Source of the DNA: Nelumbo lutea
Taxonomy: Eukaryota > Streptophyta > Magnoliopsida > Proteales > Nelumbonaceae
DNA: 64,000 bases
Assembly (NCBI GenBank): GCA_022828595.1
Contig: JAKGHH010000002.1
Span: 110,682,855 to 110,746,854, forward strand
Reading direction: 5' to 3'
Shown here: piece after piece, positions 44,145 to 55,417 of the stretch
Layout: every line of letters begins with the position of its first letter
Numbering within the stretch: position 1 is the first letter of the stretch
Notes under the pieces: model-generated
Database searches by the model: none
The model's input: the letters and a program-made list of their open reading frames with translations, nothing else
What the model was told of the DNA's origin: nothing
Made by a program: the position numbers and the translations under genes

Positions 44145-44370
44145 ATCAAATTTCTCAAGGAGTTGTGATTGGTGAAATCCTTTTTAAAATAATGTCTTTT
44201 CAACATAGTTTTTCCCTCAGAACATTTTGATCAATCTTTTAACATTTTGACCCCTTCTAAATTTAATCTCTCTCTCACACACACAACCCTTAGAAAGGCA
44301 AAGGTTGCAAATGGTATCACATTTGCCTGAATTGGAATTGTTGAATTTAAGCTTGATCTAGTGATAGGGG
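44145..44370 (+). repeat. 226-bp direct repeat flanking copia element 2, left copy
   Basis: Starts ATCAAATTTCTCAAGGAG and ends GTGATAGGGG, at the copia LTR. It is nearly the same as 49349-49575, including a CTCTCTCACACACACAA microsatellite. It is host DNA, not LTR. Confidence 0.9.
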
Positions 44371-44637
44371 TGAACAAATGGAAGGAAACTGAACAAATTG
44401 TGAAAGAGAATTGTGTTTGTTGTACTGCAAAGGTCTGTACAAGCTAGGTATACATAGACATGTTGGAGAGCTATTCTAGGAATAATAGATCTATTTTAGG
44501 AATACAAATATTCACATAATTATGATCCTACAATCATTCTATTTCAATATTCAAAATTTGAATATTGATTATTTGACCCACGATTTTCTCCTTCATGGAA
44601 TCAAATATGAATGCTCTTGATTTTCTTTCCTTTAACA
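44371..44637 (-). repeat. 3' LTR of copia element 2 (complete, 267 bp)
   Basis: Minus-strand start TGTTAAAGGAAAGAAAATC, end CCATTTGTTCA. Preceded by the purine-rich ACTTGAGGTGAAG. Matches 49106-49355 apart from the outer ~30 bp and small changes. Confidence 0.92.
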
Positions 44638-44650
44638 CTTCACCTCAAGT
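44638..44650 (-). promoter_or_regulatory. Polypurine tract of copia element 2
   Basis: Minus-strand ACTTGAGGTGAAG directly abutting the LTR start TGTTAAAGG. Confidence 0.8.
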
Positions 44651-45374
44651 TGGAGTGTGAATGTCAATAACACTCAACTTGCTGAGATGCGTATGAAATG
44701 CTGGTGACCGCAGAGGCTTTGTAAATATATCAGCTATCTGACTTCTAGTGTGCACATAGGCCGTCTGAATCTCTCCCTTTTGAATTCTTTCACGGATGGT
44801 ATGGCAATCCAACTCAATGTGCTTTGTTCTCTCATGATACACTGGGTTTGCAGCAATGTGCAAGGCTGCCCGGTTGTCACAAAACAACCTTTCCGACTGA
44901 GGATGTGATACATGTAGGTCTTTTAATAAATATCTCAACCGGGAGAGTTCACAACCGGCTACTGCCATAGATCGATGCTCTGCTTCTGCTGATGACCTTG
45001 AAACTGTAGCCTACTTTTTACTCTTCCACGATACAAGAGACTTGCCAAGGAAAATGTAATAACCTGTAACAGATCGTTGTGTGAGTGGACATCTGCCCAA
45101 TCAGCATCACAATATCCGATCAAATGAAGTTGACTATTAGATGGGAATAACAACCCTTGCCCTAGTGCTGCCTTCAAAATTGAAGTAGACGATGAGCAGC
45201 TTTGACATGATGTATTTTGGGCTCTTGCATGAACTGGCTGAGTGTGTTCACAGCATATGTGATCTCTGGCCTACTGATCGTGAGATAGATTAACTTGCCA
45301 ATTAACCTTCGGTATCTAGTTGGATTTTTGAGAGTTTCACTCCCCGTTCCGGTCAAAGTCAAGTCAGGCTCCAT
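44645..45374 (-). pseudogene. Copia RNase H (element 2)
   Basis: The minus strand shows NPTRYRRLIGKLIYLTISRP, YAVNTLSQFMQEP, then after a frame change GYCDADWADV, and finally [31 protein letters not shown] and [10 protein letters not shown]. The frame shifts near 45177 and 44960. Confidence 0.9.
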
Positions 45375-45541
45375 GGGAACATTTGCTAGTTTTACTCCAA
45401 GTAAAGTGGCTTATTCCAATATGTCCAATGTGTATTTGCATTAACAAATTATAATCCCTGCCTTGGAACATGCAACTTCAATCCCAAGAAAATATTTCAG
45501 TGGTCCAAGATCTTTAATTTTGAAACAATTCCTGAGGAATT

Positions 45542-46315
45542 TCTTGAGATTACTTATGGCCTTCTCGTCATTTCCTGTAATGACCATATCATCAACATAA
45601 AGTAACACAATGGTAATTGAATTCCTACTGACCTGAGTAAACAGAGAGTAATCGGCCTTTGATTGTTGAAACCCAATTTCTTGAATCGCACATGAAAAAT
45701 GTTGAAACCAATTGCGTGAGGCTTGTTTGAGTCCATAAAGTGACTTATGGAGTCGACAAACTACATTCTCCCCTGTCGACGATAACCTGACGGAGACAAT
45801 ATGTATACTTCCTCAGTTAACTCACCAAGAAGAAAAGCATTTTACACATCCATCTGGTATAAAGGCCAATTCCGAATAGAAGCAACTACTAATAAACAAC
45901 AGACTGTAATTAATTTGGCAATCGAGGCGAAGGTATCCTTGTAATTGATGCTTTCGCGTTGGGTGAACCCTTTGGCAACAAGTCGAGCTTTGTGACACTC
46001 GATGGTTCCATCAGCATGATACTTGATCTTAAAAACCCATTTGCAGCCTATAGGTCGTTGACCGGGAGGCAAGGGAACTAAAGACCAAGTTTTATTATCT
46101 TCAAGTGCTTTAATCTCAGAATTCATCGTTGCAACCCATTGAGGATCATGGCAGGCTTGTTCATAAGTGGCTGGCTCAACAAGTCGAGATATATTATGCA
46201 CAAATGATCGATACTTTTCTGACAACCCAGAGTAGGAGACATACCTTTGCAACGGATAACGAGTACCAGACGAGGAAGATGAGGTGTCATGGCGTAGGAC
46301 AATAGCATGGTGCAT
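45542..46315 (-). pseudogene. Copia reverse transcriptase (element 2)
   Basis: From 46315 downwards: NKTWSLVPLPPGQRPIGCKW, KARLVAKGFTQRESINYKDTF, LYQMDV with the first catalytic Asp, then a frame change; LYVDDMVITGND with both catalytic aspartates is legible at about 45565-45605. Several frame changes lie between. Confidence 0.9.
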
Positions 46316-46468
46316 CTCATAGGTGAGGTGGTGGCCGATGGATGCGGGAGGAACAACGAAGGTTAAGGTTGGAATATGCTTCCAGTATAGGAGATGGGTT
46401 TGGTGAAGTTGTAGGAGGGGGGATTTGGTTGTGTTGTGGGTCTAAAGAGACAAAAGAAGTGTTCAATT

Positions 46469-48172
46469 CTAGTGATGGTGAAGGTGGTTCTGGTAGAGGT
46501 CATGATCTGGTGCTGATGACGTCATTGGAGACGACAGGATGGTGGGGGCATCTGTGGTGTTAGAAGTAGATGGATCATTATCCGAAGGCTCAGAAGATTG
46601 CGTCGGGTTGTTAAAGTGTGTTGGGCCATTAGGTAGGGGTAAGACTGGGCCATCATCTTCTTTTTCTAGTGAATGGTTATGAAAAGGAAAGATATGTTCA
46701 TGAAAAATATCCCGAGAAGTGAAGAATTTCTTTCCTTCAATGTCATAAACTCGGTAACCCTTTTGTCCAAGAGGGTATCCAATGGAAATACATCGATGTG
46801 CATGATAATCAAATTTATTGTTGGGAGTGAGATTGGTGGCAAAACATAAGCATCCAAAGACACAAAGATGTAAATAAATAGGTGGAGTTTTGTGTAAAAG
46901 TTCATAAGGGGATTTATAGGACAGAAGAGGTGTGGGTAAACGATTAATGAGGTAACATGCGGTTTCAATGCTTTCTCCCCCAAAGTGCAAAGGTAAGTTG
47001 GCTTGAAATCTTAGGGCATGGGCAACATTTAAAAGATGACGGTGTTTACGTTCGACTACTCCATTTTGTTGAGGAGTATGAACACAACTATGTTGAAAGA
47101 TGGTTCCATTTTCATCAAGGAAAGGGCGCATTGAAGTGAACTCACCCCCATTGTTAGCTCGTAAAATCTCAATATCCCGAGCAAATTGAGTTTTCACCCA
47201 AAAGAAAAAGGAATTCAATATAGACTGAGTCTCGGATTTAAAGTTCATAAAGTGCACCCATGTATAACGAGTGAAATCATCAATAATGGTTAGAAAATAA
47301 CGAGACCGAAAATGAAAATGAGTTTTGTGTGGTCCCCAAATATCACATTGAATAAAATCAAGCAGTGCATCTGTTTTTATTGAACTTGAAATGAAAGACA
47401 AACGAGTTTGCTTTGCTAAGGGACAAATCTCACAAACATGCTTAGAGTCAAAGACAATTTCTGGAAAAGAATGAGATAGGCTATGAAGAGGAGCAATAGT
47501 TGGATGTCCGAGACGTCGGTGCCAAAGATCAGATGAACGGGTAATATGATTGACAATATGAGGATTTTGGCTCCGTGTGAGATAGTAAAGACCATTGAAA
47601 TGCTTGCCCAGGCCAATCATCCTCCTCGTATCCTCATCCTGCACAACACAAAAATTCAGGTAAAATATTACTATGCATCTCAAGGATCGTGTCAATTTAC
47701 TCACAGATATCAAATGCACACGAAATTTGGGCACATGTAGAACTCCATCAAGAGGCAAATCTGGTGATAATTTAATAGATCCAACATTGTCAATAGCAGC
47801 TTGTTCACCATTTGGTAGTCCAATGAAATCATGAGATGCCTTATTTATATTGTGCGTAGGGGAGACGTGATCTGTTGCTCCACTATCGACAATCCAATAT
47901 AATGTTGAGTGTGCACCATGCTCAATATTATTATAATCAGGTGTGAATATACCTGTCACGTTTGCAAGTGGTTGATCATTACCATTTCTATTATGAAGTA
48001 GAGCCATGATCTGTTTGTATTCCTCAGCAGTGAATGTTGGACTCTCATTATCAGCCTCCTTTTTAACTTCCACATTATGAGCTATAGCCCTTTTATTTTG
48101 GGGCTTTATATTCTTTCCATGCCACTTATGACCTACTGGAAAACTGATCAGATAGTAGCAACGGTCCACCAA
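46469..48172 (-). pseudogene. Copia protease-integrase (element 2), 567-codon open stretch
   Basis: Contains WIVDSGATDHVSP (aspartic protease site), a GAG-pre-integrase zinc module (LWHRRLGHPTIAPLHSL with VCEICPLAKQTRLSF), and the integrase core: FIQCDIWGPH with the first Asp, IIDDFTRYTWVHFM, then ILRANNGGEF where the second catalytic Asp (usually SDNGGEF) is Asn, and QQNGVVERKHRH with the catalytic Glu. The GKKFFTSRDIFHEHIFPF tail is typical. The D-to-N change would abolish integration even though the stretch is open. Confidence 0.92.
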
Positions 48173-49030
48173 GTGTCCTGTTTGGTCACAATATGTGCAA
48201 TGCTTATCCTTGCGATTTGAGGAGGATGATCTTGCCGTCTACGTCGCTGCACCTCTTGTGACTTGCATGGTATGGGAGGCTGGTGAGATCTCCCGGCGAG
48301 TCGCAAACTCCATCTGCCTCTCTTGTTGCAGTATTAGTCCATGAACTTTTCGTGTGTTTGGGAGGGGATTCATCATCATAATTGATCCACGAACCTGAGA
48401 GAAAGTTGCGTTGAGCCCCATCAAAAATTGCATAGCCCTCTCTTTTTCTTCTCTATCTGTTATTTTATTAATCATGCCACATGAACAAGCGATAGGCTCC
48501 TGATAAGATTTCAATTCATCCCAAAGTCCCTTCAATTTGGTGTAATAAGCAGAAACCGAGAGAGACCCTTGTCAGCATTCGGCAATTTCTTGCTAGATTT
48601 GATAGATTCTTGATTCATCTCCTTGAGAGAACCTGCCATAGAGATCGTTTCATACTGCTGTTGCTGTGTCGGAGAAGATTACACTCCGTGCAATGTCGGG
48701 TTGTCTAGAGTGAAGTATCCAAGAAGTTACCAAATCATTGCAGCACTGCCACAATGGGTATCTCGGGTCAGTTGTTGGTGGAGCTTTCACAGATCCATCG
48801 ATGAACCCAAGTTTGTTTTTAGCACTAAGACTGAGACGCATTGATCGACTCCATTCTCCATAGTTGCGTCCGCCCAGTAGCGTATTAACCAGAACAAGTC
48901 CTGGTGTGTCTGAAGGGTGTAAGGTCAAAGGATCAGGTAAGCTAGTTAAGCTAGTTCTTTTCTCCTTTGCACCATATGATGCAAATCTTGGAAGTTTTGG
49001 ATTTTCGACCGTGTCAGTCATCTTGGTCAA
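48173..49030 (-). pseudogene. Copia gag with zinc knuckle (element 2)
   Basis: From the ATG at 49030: a PLTLHPSDTPGLVLVNTLLG and NYGEWSRSMRLSLSAKNKLG segment (Retrotran_gag_3 type). Then, after a frameshift and gap at about 48540-48650, LWDELKSYQEPIACSCG and FLMGLNATFSQVRGSIMMM. A CCHC knuckle CTYCDQTGHLVDRC follows at about 48169-48212. Disrupted by at least one frameshift and a stop near 48240. Confidence 0.9.
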
Positions 49031-49093
49031 TGTGATGATGTTCTGGGTTGTGTTTGTCGTGGAAGGTGTTGGACTAAAAGTATCAGAATCTTT

Positions 49094-49105
49094 GCTCTGA
49101 TACCA
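49094..49105 (-). promoter_or_regulatory. Primer-binding site of copia element 2
   Basis: Minus-strand TGGTATCAGAGC immediately after the LTR end; initiator tRNA-Met type. Confidence 0.92.
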
Positions 49106-49355
49106 TGAACAAATGGAAGAAAACTGAACAAATTGGTGAAAGAGAATTGTGTTTGTTGTACTGCAAAGGTCTGTACAAGCTAGGTATACATAGACATGTT
49201 GCAGAGCTATTCTAAGAATAATAGAGCTATTTTAGGAATACAAATATTCAAATAATTATGATCCTACAATCATTCTATTTCAATATTCAAAATTTAAATA
49301 TTGATTATTTGACCCATGATTTTCTCCCATGATTTTCTCCTTCATGGAATCAAAT
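49106..49355 (-). repeat. 5' LTR of copia element 2, outer end truncated
   Basis: It aligns with 44371-44637 but stops at GGAATCAAAT, losing about 30 outer bases (TGTTAAAGG...). It includes a small internal duplication of ATGATTTTCTCC at 49316-49340. Host repeat sequence follows without any LTR terminus. Confidence 0.9.
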
Positions 49356-49575
49356 TTCACAAGGAGTTGTGATTGGTCAAAGCCTTTTTAGAATAATGTC
49401 TTTTCAGCATAGATTTTCTCTTAGAACATTTTGATCAATCTTTAACATTTTGACCCCTTCTAAATTTAATCTCTCTCTCACACACACAATCCTTAGAAAA
49501 GCAAAGGTTGCAAATGGTATCACATTTGCCTGAATTGGAATTGTTGAATTTAAGTTTGATCCAGTGACATGGGAA
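49349..49575 (+). repeat. 226-bp direct repeat flanking copia element 2, right copy
   Basis: Matches 44145-44370. Unlike the left copy it reads straight through GTGACATGGGAATTG into downstream host DNA, so it looks like an uninterrupted version of the insertion site. Confidence 0.9.
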
Positions 49576-49833
49576 TTGAATTGTTGTAGGTGGGGCATTG
49601 GTGTTTAGGTGGGGATGTTGGAAGATTTGAATTGTTGCAAGTGTACCATGGAGTTTAAATTTCTGAGGTGGGTTTCAGTGAGGTTTTCCATAAAAATAAT
49701 TTCATATTCAAATGTTGAATCCATTTGGCCTGAGATTTGGGTGGTTTTTCTAGCAAAAAGTTTTCAATTTGTGATATTAAACATAACAGACTAGTGAAAC
49801 AGGATTATATGTAGGCGACCCCAAATGGTTGGG
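49576..49833. other. Unassigned spacer
   Basis: Nothing recognisable. Confidence 0.5.
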
Positions 49834-50096
49834 ATATGGTTTTCAAATCGCCGTTGACCTGGACGGTTGGACCGTTTGGCCCAAGAATCGTCCAAACAAT
49901 CGATTCTGTTTTATCCCAAACCTGTTTTTTAGCCAAAAACCATTGAAAAAGTCAACAACCTGTTGATCTGGGGGGTCGAATCGTCGACCTGTTAACCTGT
50001 TCAATGGTTTTGACTGTTTTTTATTTTTAATTTATTTATTAGAATGGGACGTCTGGATGATTAGACCATCAACCTAGAAACCAGTGGCCATAACAA
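49834..50096. repeat. Dispersed ~300-bp repeat, family H copy 2
   Basis: ATATGGTTTTCAAATCGCCG at the left, then GTTGACCTGGACGGTTGGAC, GATTCTGTTTTATCCCAAAC and ACCTAGAAACCAGTGGCC. Colinear with the other family H copies. Confidence 0.75.
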
Positions 50097-50900
50097 TGAT
50101 GATGTACGCATGGGCTGGGAGGATGATGTACCCATTCTCATTCCTATAAGAAAATAGAATGGGCTCAAATTGGCAGAATGAGTATAACAACAAAGGGATC
50201 ATAGGGAGAGCAAACCAAATGGAGAATGAGAAAAAAAATCCTGACATTGTCGTAGTTTTCTTATTTACGTATTTCAATGTTGTGTTCTTTGCTAGGCAAC
50301 ATTTTGTTTAACTCGTTTAGTGAGTGGATGTTTCTCTTGTATATTCCATGAAGTTTCCTTGCAAATTCTATCTGACTCTAGGGCCACAGTCATCTTTGGG
50401 GCCCTTACATTGATGATAATTTGTAAGGTTCTGCCACTAGCAAACAAACTGTTGTTGAATAAATCAAAGCTAGAAGATGGAGTGGTTGGTGTTCAGTATC
50501 TCAGAGGATCCAATCGCTACCATGATTCATCATATTCTCTTGCAGTGATCAATAATGAAACTCTGCCTATGTGGGTGTGTTCTCATATGGTCCCATCGAT
50601 TGTTAAGACTATTTCCCCCCTCAACGAGAGCAGCATCCACTGTAATCTTAAGAGAGCTTGAATTATGTGGGCTGTTTGGCCATGTGGACTCCATATTAAT
50701 AAATGCATGGCAGTGCAAATGAGGAGAATCCAAATTCTGATCCATTTATGCTTTTGCTTTTACCGTATTTTGCTTCTACTTTCATTTTACTTCATCTAAA
50801 CCTGCATGACAACAAAATAAGGTAAAAGTCAAAACAAGAATATATCAGAATTTGTGCTCCTATACTTTTGCTCTAGGGCAAACGAAATTGTATTGCAAAT
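50097..50900. other. Unassigned
   Basis: The plus strand is open at 50320-50661 and the minus at 50530-50745. Neither gives a family signature strong enough to call; a weak LKITVDAAL phrase on the minus strand could be a trace of a LINE RNase H domain. Confidence 0.3.
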
Positions 50901-51146
50901 CATGGTTTTTTAACCGTCGTTGATCCGGATGGTCAGACCGTTCAGCCTAGGAATCATTCAAGCAATTGGTTCCATTTTACCCCAAACCCGGTCCCTGGAC
51001 AAAAACCATTGAATCGGTCAATGATTAATTATTTTTTTAATTTTTGTTGTCAGAACAAATCATTCGTTTGACCGGACAATCAAACTGTCAACCCAAAAAC
51101 TGGTGGCTAGAACCGTTTCATTTCCAGATCGTTTTTTAAAACCATG
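50901..51146. mobile_element. Dispersed repeat, family H copy 3, with inverted ends
   Basis: The clearest ends of the family: CATGGTTTTTTAACC at the left and ...TTTTTTAAAACCATG at the right, giving a short terminal inverted repeat. No convincing target duplication (TTGCAAAT against CTAAAAAA). Confidence 0.75.
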
Positions 51147-51979
51147 CTAAAAAATCCTCTCCTTTCCAGGCAGGTTTTGTATTAAAATATTGAAACTTCA
51201 TTTCAGAGATCAATTATGTATGATTTCCCGAGCTACAAATTGGAGAAGTTGTTTAAGAAAACAACCTACTTTGATAGTCCAGATCTGTTCTCAACAAACA
51301 CTCCTAACACCATCCCAACAAGTCATTATAGTCACGTTATAAGCGATTTGTTAGTACTAGATCCCTACCCTGCTTGAACTGGCGAATAGACGTTTTTCCC
51401 CTCCCAACACAACACGTTTGACAAAGGTACTATGTAGGAAGAAAGTTCGATTCCCATACATGTGGATCCCACATGTCAGATGGACGTGGTGTAATGTGAT
51501 TCGCCAAACATATTGTCCACATCTAGGCTATTGGAAAAATAAAATGTAGGGTCCAATTGAAGGTTCTTGTCATCCCGAGAATCCTAGGTCCTACCTGTTT
51601 GCACTTAAGACCAAGGCAATTTGATTTGCACCAGTGCTTTAAGGAAGTGCAAATTCTGGTTTAATTTTGTTTTATCTTTACTTTTATCTTCCTTTAAATC
51701 AAAATAAAACCTAAGGGAAAGTAAATTGAAACCCAAAGTAAAATTGAATCAGAATTTACATTTTTTTTTTCTCATTTGCACTTCTATGCATTTCTACTAA
51801 TGTAAGTAAAATTGCACTGCAAAGGTGCCAGGAATACAAAATTTTCTCCAGTCTTCATTACCAAATGCATTATACACCACGTGTCCAGAACAATATAACA
51901 GCCCCATGATAAATATGCACTGTCAAATATAATAATATGAATACAATACATAGGAGGGCTGATTAGGGCACTCCTGTTT
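51147..51979. other. Unassigned
   Basis: AT-rich with no supported feature. Confidence 0.45.
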
Positions 51980-52466
51980 TTTGGTTTGTACCCTATACTT
52001 TGGGCCTTGAACTTTAAAATGCCCAAACTTTAAAAAGTGACAATTTAGTACATACCATTAAGTGGCATTTGAAAAAGACACAAATGTCCTTCAAATCTTA
52101 TTTAATTTTCTTTACCATCTAAACATTGACAAAAAATTAATAGTCCCAAATCCTTGCCTTTTCCATTCAAGAAAGTTGGGGTCACATTTGAGTGGGCATT
52201 CTGGTGATCCGAACTTTCTTGAATAGAAGAGGAAAGAATTCAAAATTATTAATTTTTTGTCAATGTTTGGATGGTTGATAAAAAAATTAGATGAAACCTG
52301 AAGGGCATTTATGTTTTTTTAAATACCACTTAACAGTTGATTAACGGTTAGTTAACAATAGGTACTGGATTGTCATGTTTTGAAAGCTCGGGTACTGAAT
52401 TGTCCCATTTTAAAGTTCGGGGACCAAAGTGGCACTAGGCCCAAAGTATAGGGTACTAATTGGGAA
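51980..52466. mobile_element. Foldback element, family K
   Basis: Arms are inverted copies: left GTACCCTATACTTTGGGCC, right GGCCCAAAGTATAGGGTAC. A second matching pair, around AACTTTCTTGAATAGAAGAG and its inverse at about 52170, extends the hairpin towards the centre. Ends outside the arms are not sharp. Non-coding. Confidence 0.75.
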
Positions 52467-52529
52467 TTTTTCCTTTTTTTTTTAAACAAGCACATCCCTT
52501 GTGTAGAGACAAAATGTACCTTATTTCCC

Positions 52530-52674
52530 TGATAATGGCTTAGTTGGTAGGATCTCTGATTTGTTGAAGTAGAGACCCAGGATCAAATCCTACAGTCACT
52601 AGGGTTGGAAAGGTTAAGGGAATGGGGATGGGCTATGGGCTACCCCGTTGTCTAGCTCCATGAAAAAAAAACGA
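52530..52674 (+). mobile_element. tRNA-derived SINE with A tail and target duplication
   Basis: TGGCTTAGTTGGTAGGA is a good pol III A box and GGATCAAATCC a B box at tRNA-like spacing. The body is G-rich (GGTTAAGGGAATGGGGATGG) and a 9-base A tail ends near 52671. Flanks TACCTTATTTC (52517-52527) and TACCCTATTTT (52675-52685) match at 9 of 11. About 140 bp, a typical plant SINE length. Confidence 0.78.
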
Positions 52675-52771
52675 TACCCTATTTTCATTGTTTTTCTTTA
52701 TTGGGTATTTAATTGTGTGCTTGGATCTCTCCATAAAGGGTCGTAATTCTTTCTTTCTTTTTGGGAATAAC

Positions 52772-53213
52772 TAGGGGTGGATTCAAGCCTAATAGCTAAT
52801 TATTCGAGCTCGGATCACCAAGAAAGTATGAGGCTTGAGCTCGAGCTCAGTTCGAGCTAAAGACTTGAGCTTGAGTTCAACTCAAGTCAAAAGCTCATAA
52901 GCTCAAACTCGATTATGAGTCAAATGTTTTATAAAAATAAAAAGAATTATTTCCTATTTGATATTTAAAAATTCAGAATTATAATAATTAGTTATTATTA
53001 TTATATAACATTTTTATTATATATATATATATATAGAAACTTGATTAGTCTCCCAAGCCTCACAAGCCAAATTTTATTAAGCTCGAACTCATCTCAATTA
53101 GCAAATGATCCTATAAATTGGATTCGAGCTCAACTCAAAGCTCAACTTAAACTGAATTTTTCACAAACTGAGCTCAAATCGCTTGTGAAAAACTTGACTC
53201 ATGGCTACCCCAA
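52772..53213. mobile_element. hAT-like MITE with TAGGGGTGG end
   Basis: The left end is TAGGGGTGGATTCAAGCC; the inverted right end is TTGGGGTAGCCATGAGTC. Flanks GGAATAAC and GCAATAAT match at 6 of 8. The interior is built from GAGCTCGAGCTC / AAGCTCAAACTC words and an AT microsatellite (53018-53034). Confidence 0.55.
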
Positions 53214-53527
53214 GCAATAATGCAGCAACACACTACTAACTCTTACGCAGTTACGCTAAGTACCAATTGACCACCCCTCAAATGATAAAACCACATTTTA
53301 TGGATTTATCAAAGGGGGTGTGCGCTTTGTAAAACTATGCACGTGACAATATAAAGCATCAATTAGAGGCATTTTCTGAATAAGGATTTTTAGGGCACAT
53401 CCAATTTTCATAAACCAGGGAACACCCATAGTATAAGGACAGAAGACGGTCACCCAACTAAACTAAACAAGACATAAGTGCACGGGAGTGTCTGTCTTTT
53501 GAAAGCATCACTTTTTGTCTATTCACA

Positions 53528-53833
53528 CCATGGTTTTTGAACAGCCGTTGGTCTGGATGGTTGGACCGTTTGACTTGGGAACCATCCAAGCAACTGGCTC
53601 TGTTTTATCCCAAACTTGGTCCCTGGCCAAAAATCGTTAATTTGATCAATGATTCATTAAACTGGACAGTCTAACCGTCAACCCATTTGACCAGTTCAAT
53701 GGTTTTTAATCATTTTTAAATTTTAATATTTTTTTTGTTAAAATGGGTCATCTATTTAGATTGGACGGTCGAACCATTGACCCGAAAACCTGTGACCAGA
53801 ACGATTCTGAATCCCGCCATTTTTTAAAGCATT
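53528..53833. repeat. Dispersed repeat, family H copy 4
   Basis: CCATGGTTTTTGAACAGCCG at the left and ATTTTTTAAAGCATT at the right. Flanks TATTCACA (53520-53527) and AATTCACT (53834-53841) match at 6 of 8, hinting at an 8-bp duplication for the family. Colinear with copies 1-3. Confidence 0.75.
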
Positions 53834-53841
53834 AATTCACT

Positions 53842-54652
53842 CTCACAGTCACAGTGGAGCACCTCCTAATAAAAAAATGGAATGTGCTCAGATCACATCT
53901 CTTTTACAAAATGTTTCTATTGGGAAGCCATTTTTGGCACACTCCACTCTATATTTTGATATTTTCGACAACCAAAATAGTTACTTCTTTCTTGTCGCTA
54001 TGTACCCATTTCATTGAAAACGGAAGCATCCTACTTGCTAACGTTTGCTATGATGGATTTCTTTTAGGGGGTATTCTTTTTCTGGATTTTGACGGAGGGG
54101 AAAGTTGGTCAATGGGAATCCCATTGACCAAAATTCTCATGTTCTTTTTTTTTTAAGATTTATGTGGGGCTAGTATCACTTACATCTTAGGTGGGTAAAT
54201 AACTTTTGCACCTTGGGGGAAAGCTACCAACACTTGAAAGGGACAAAAGTGCCCTTGTAATAATGGACTTTTATGGACAAAATGGTCATTGCCTTATTTA
54301 CATGGAAAATAAAAGAACATGGATAAATGCACTTATCCAGGTAAATCTTTCCTAGGAAACAATTACATGAGTAAGTGTATTTACCCAGTTAAGTAACTTA
54401 TTGAAATACAAATGGGGCCTTAGGGATTTTTGGACTGCACTCCCCCTCAAAAATCTTTTTTGCAGCCCCCCCTATAAACCACATACTGCCCGTGAATTTG
54501 GCATCAATCCACGGGCAGGATTCAGTCCACACCTAGGTGGAGCTAGGATTTCCTAGGGGTGGACTGAATCATAAAAACCCCTTTCTTTCATTGCACTTTT
54601 TTAAAATAACATGTTAGGTCAATTTTTTGTTTTAGTATATTTTACAAAATTT
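53842..54652. other. Unassigned
   Basis: A 100-codon open stretch (53854-54156) gives no known signature. Nothing else stands out. Confidence 0.4.
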
Positions 54653-54931
54653 TAAGGTCCGTCTGGTTCACAGGAATAAGGGTATGGAATAGTCCAATTC
54701 TTTGGTTAGACGAACTTAGAATCCAATTCTCATTCCTAATGAAATGTCATTCCCTCATTTGAGAGAATGGTCATTCTCTTTCATTTTCTTGGGAATGAGA
54801 ATTCAATCTAGCCAATTCTGATTCTGATTCTCATTCCTGATTGAACCGAACACACAATGGGAATAGACCATTTTAGTTCTGATTCCATCACATTTTGATT
54901 TCGATTCTAGCCACAAACCAAATATACCCTT
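54653..54931. mobile_element. MITE, GGTCCGTCTGGTTC type
   Basis: The left end AAGGTCCGTCTGGTTC and the inverted right end AAGGGTATATTTGGTTTG form an imperfect inverted repeat. The interior repeats GAATGAGAATTC / ATTCTCATTCC palindromic words. The ends recall PIF/Harbinger-type MITEs, but the target duplication is unclear. Confidence 0.55.
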
Positions 54932-54991
54932 AGTTTTTTTTAAACAAATTGCAAATAAGTTTTTTCCAACGCAACATTGTCATTTGTTAAC

Positions 54992-55417
54992 TTGGGGTGG
55001 AGTTGGATACAAGCCAACCTAAGCCAAATATTAAATTATTCAAGTTTGGCTTAGCAAAAAAGCAGATGGTTCAACTTCGGGCTCGATTTGAGAAAGAAAT
55101 ACTAGAATTCTAGCTTGACACAAAAAGCTTGTATGTTCGAGTTCAATTCAACTTAAGCTTACACGAGCTTGAAATCAATACTTGCCTTGCTTGTTTAACA
55201 TTTAAAAACTGCCAAAAAAAAAAAAAATCAAAATTGCTTGCCCCCCATCAAACTTTTGGATTTCATGAACCAATCTTTGTACTATTTGAGATTATTAATC
55301 GAGCCTGTATAATGGGATCGAACTCAACTTAAAACTTGATTTGAATTAAATAGAATTAAGGTTTTCACAGACTAAGCTTGAATGGCTTGTAAATGGCTTT
55401 CTTTAGATCCACCCCTA
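54992..55417. mobile_element. TIR element related to 52772-53213
   Basis: The left end is TTGGGGTGGAGTTGGATAC; the inverted right end is TAGGGGTGGATCTAAAG. Same CAAGCC/GCTTGAAC vocabulary as the 52772 element. No clean target duplication. Confidence 0.5.

Larger units (their letters stand above)
44371..49355 (-). mobile_element. Ty1/copia element 2 (minus strand), broken ORF, one LTR truncated
   Basis: On the minus strand: 5' LTR 49355-49106, PBS 49105-49094, gag, protease, integrase, RT, RNase H, PPT 44650-44638, 3' LTR 44637-44371. The order is copia. The 5' LTR lacks its outer ~30 bp and joins host DNA at the shared word ATCAAAT. Instead of a 5-bp duplication, the element is bounded by a 226-bp direct repeat of host sequence (44145-44370 and 49349-49575). 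Frameshifts and stops interrupt the coding region, though a 567-codon stretch remains open. Confidence 0.93.

Noticed and set aside
46469..48172. 567-codon stretch as a functional gene
   Set aside because: It is the protease-integrase part of copia element 2; the second catalytic Asp of the integrase is Asn, and gag and RT around it are frameshifted.
50320..50745. Opposed open stretches that could be a small gene
   Set aside because: Neither strand shows a recognisable domain, and both overlap the same bases; a weak LINE RNase H resemblance on the minus strand was not strong enough to call.
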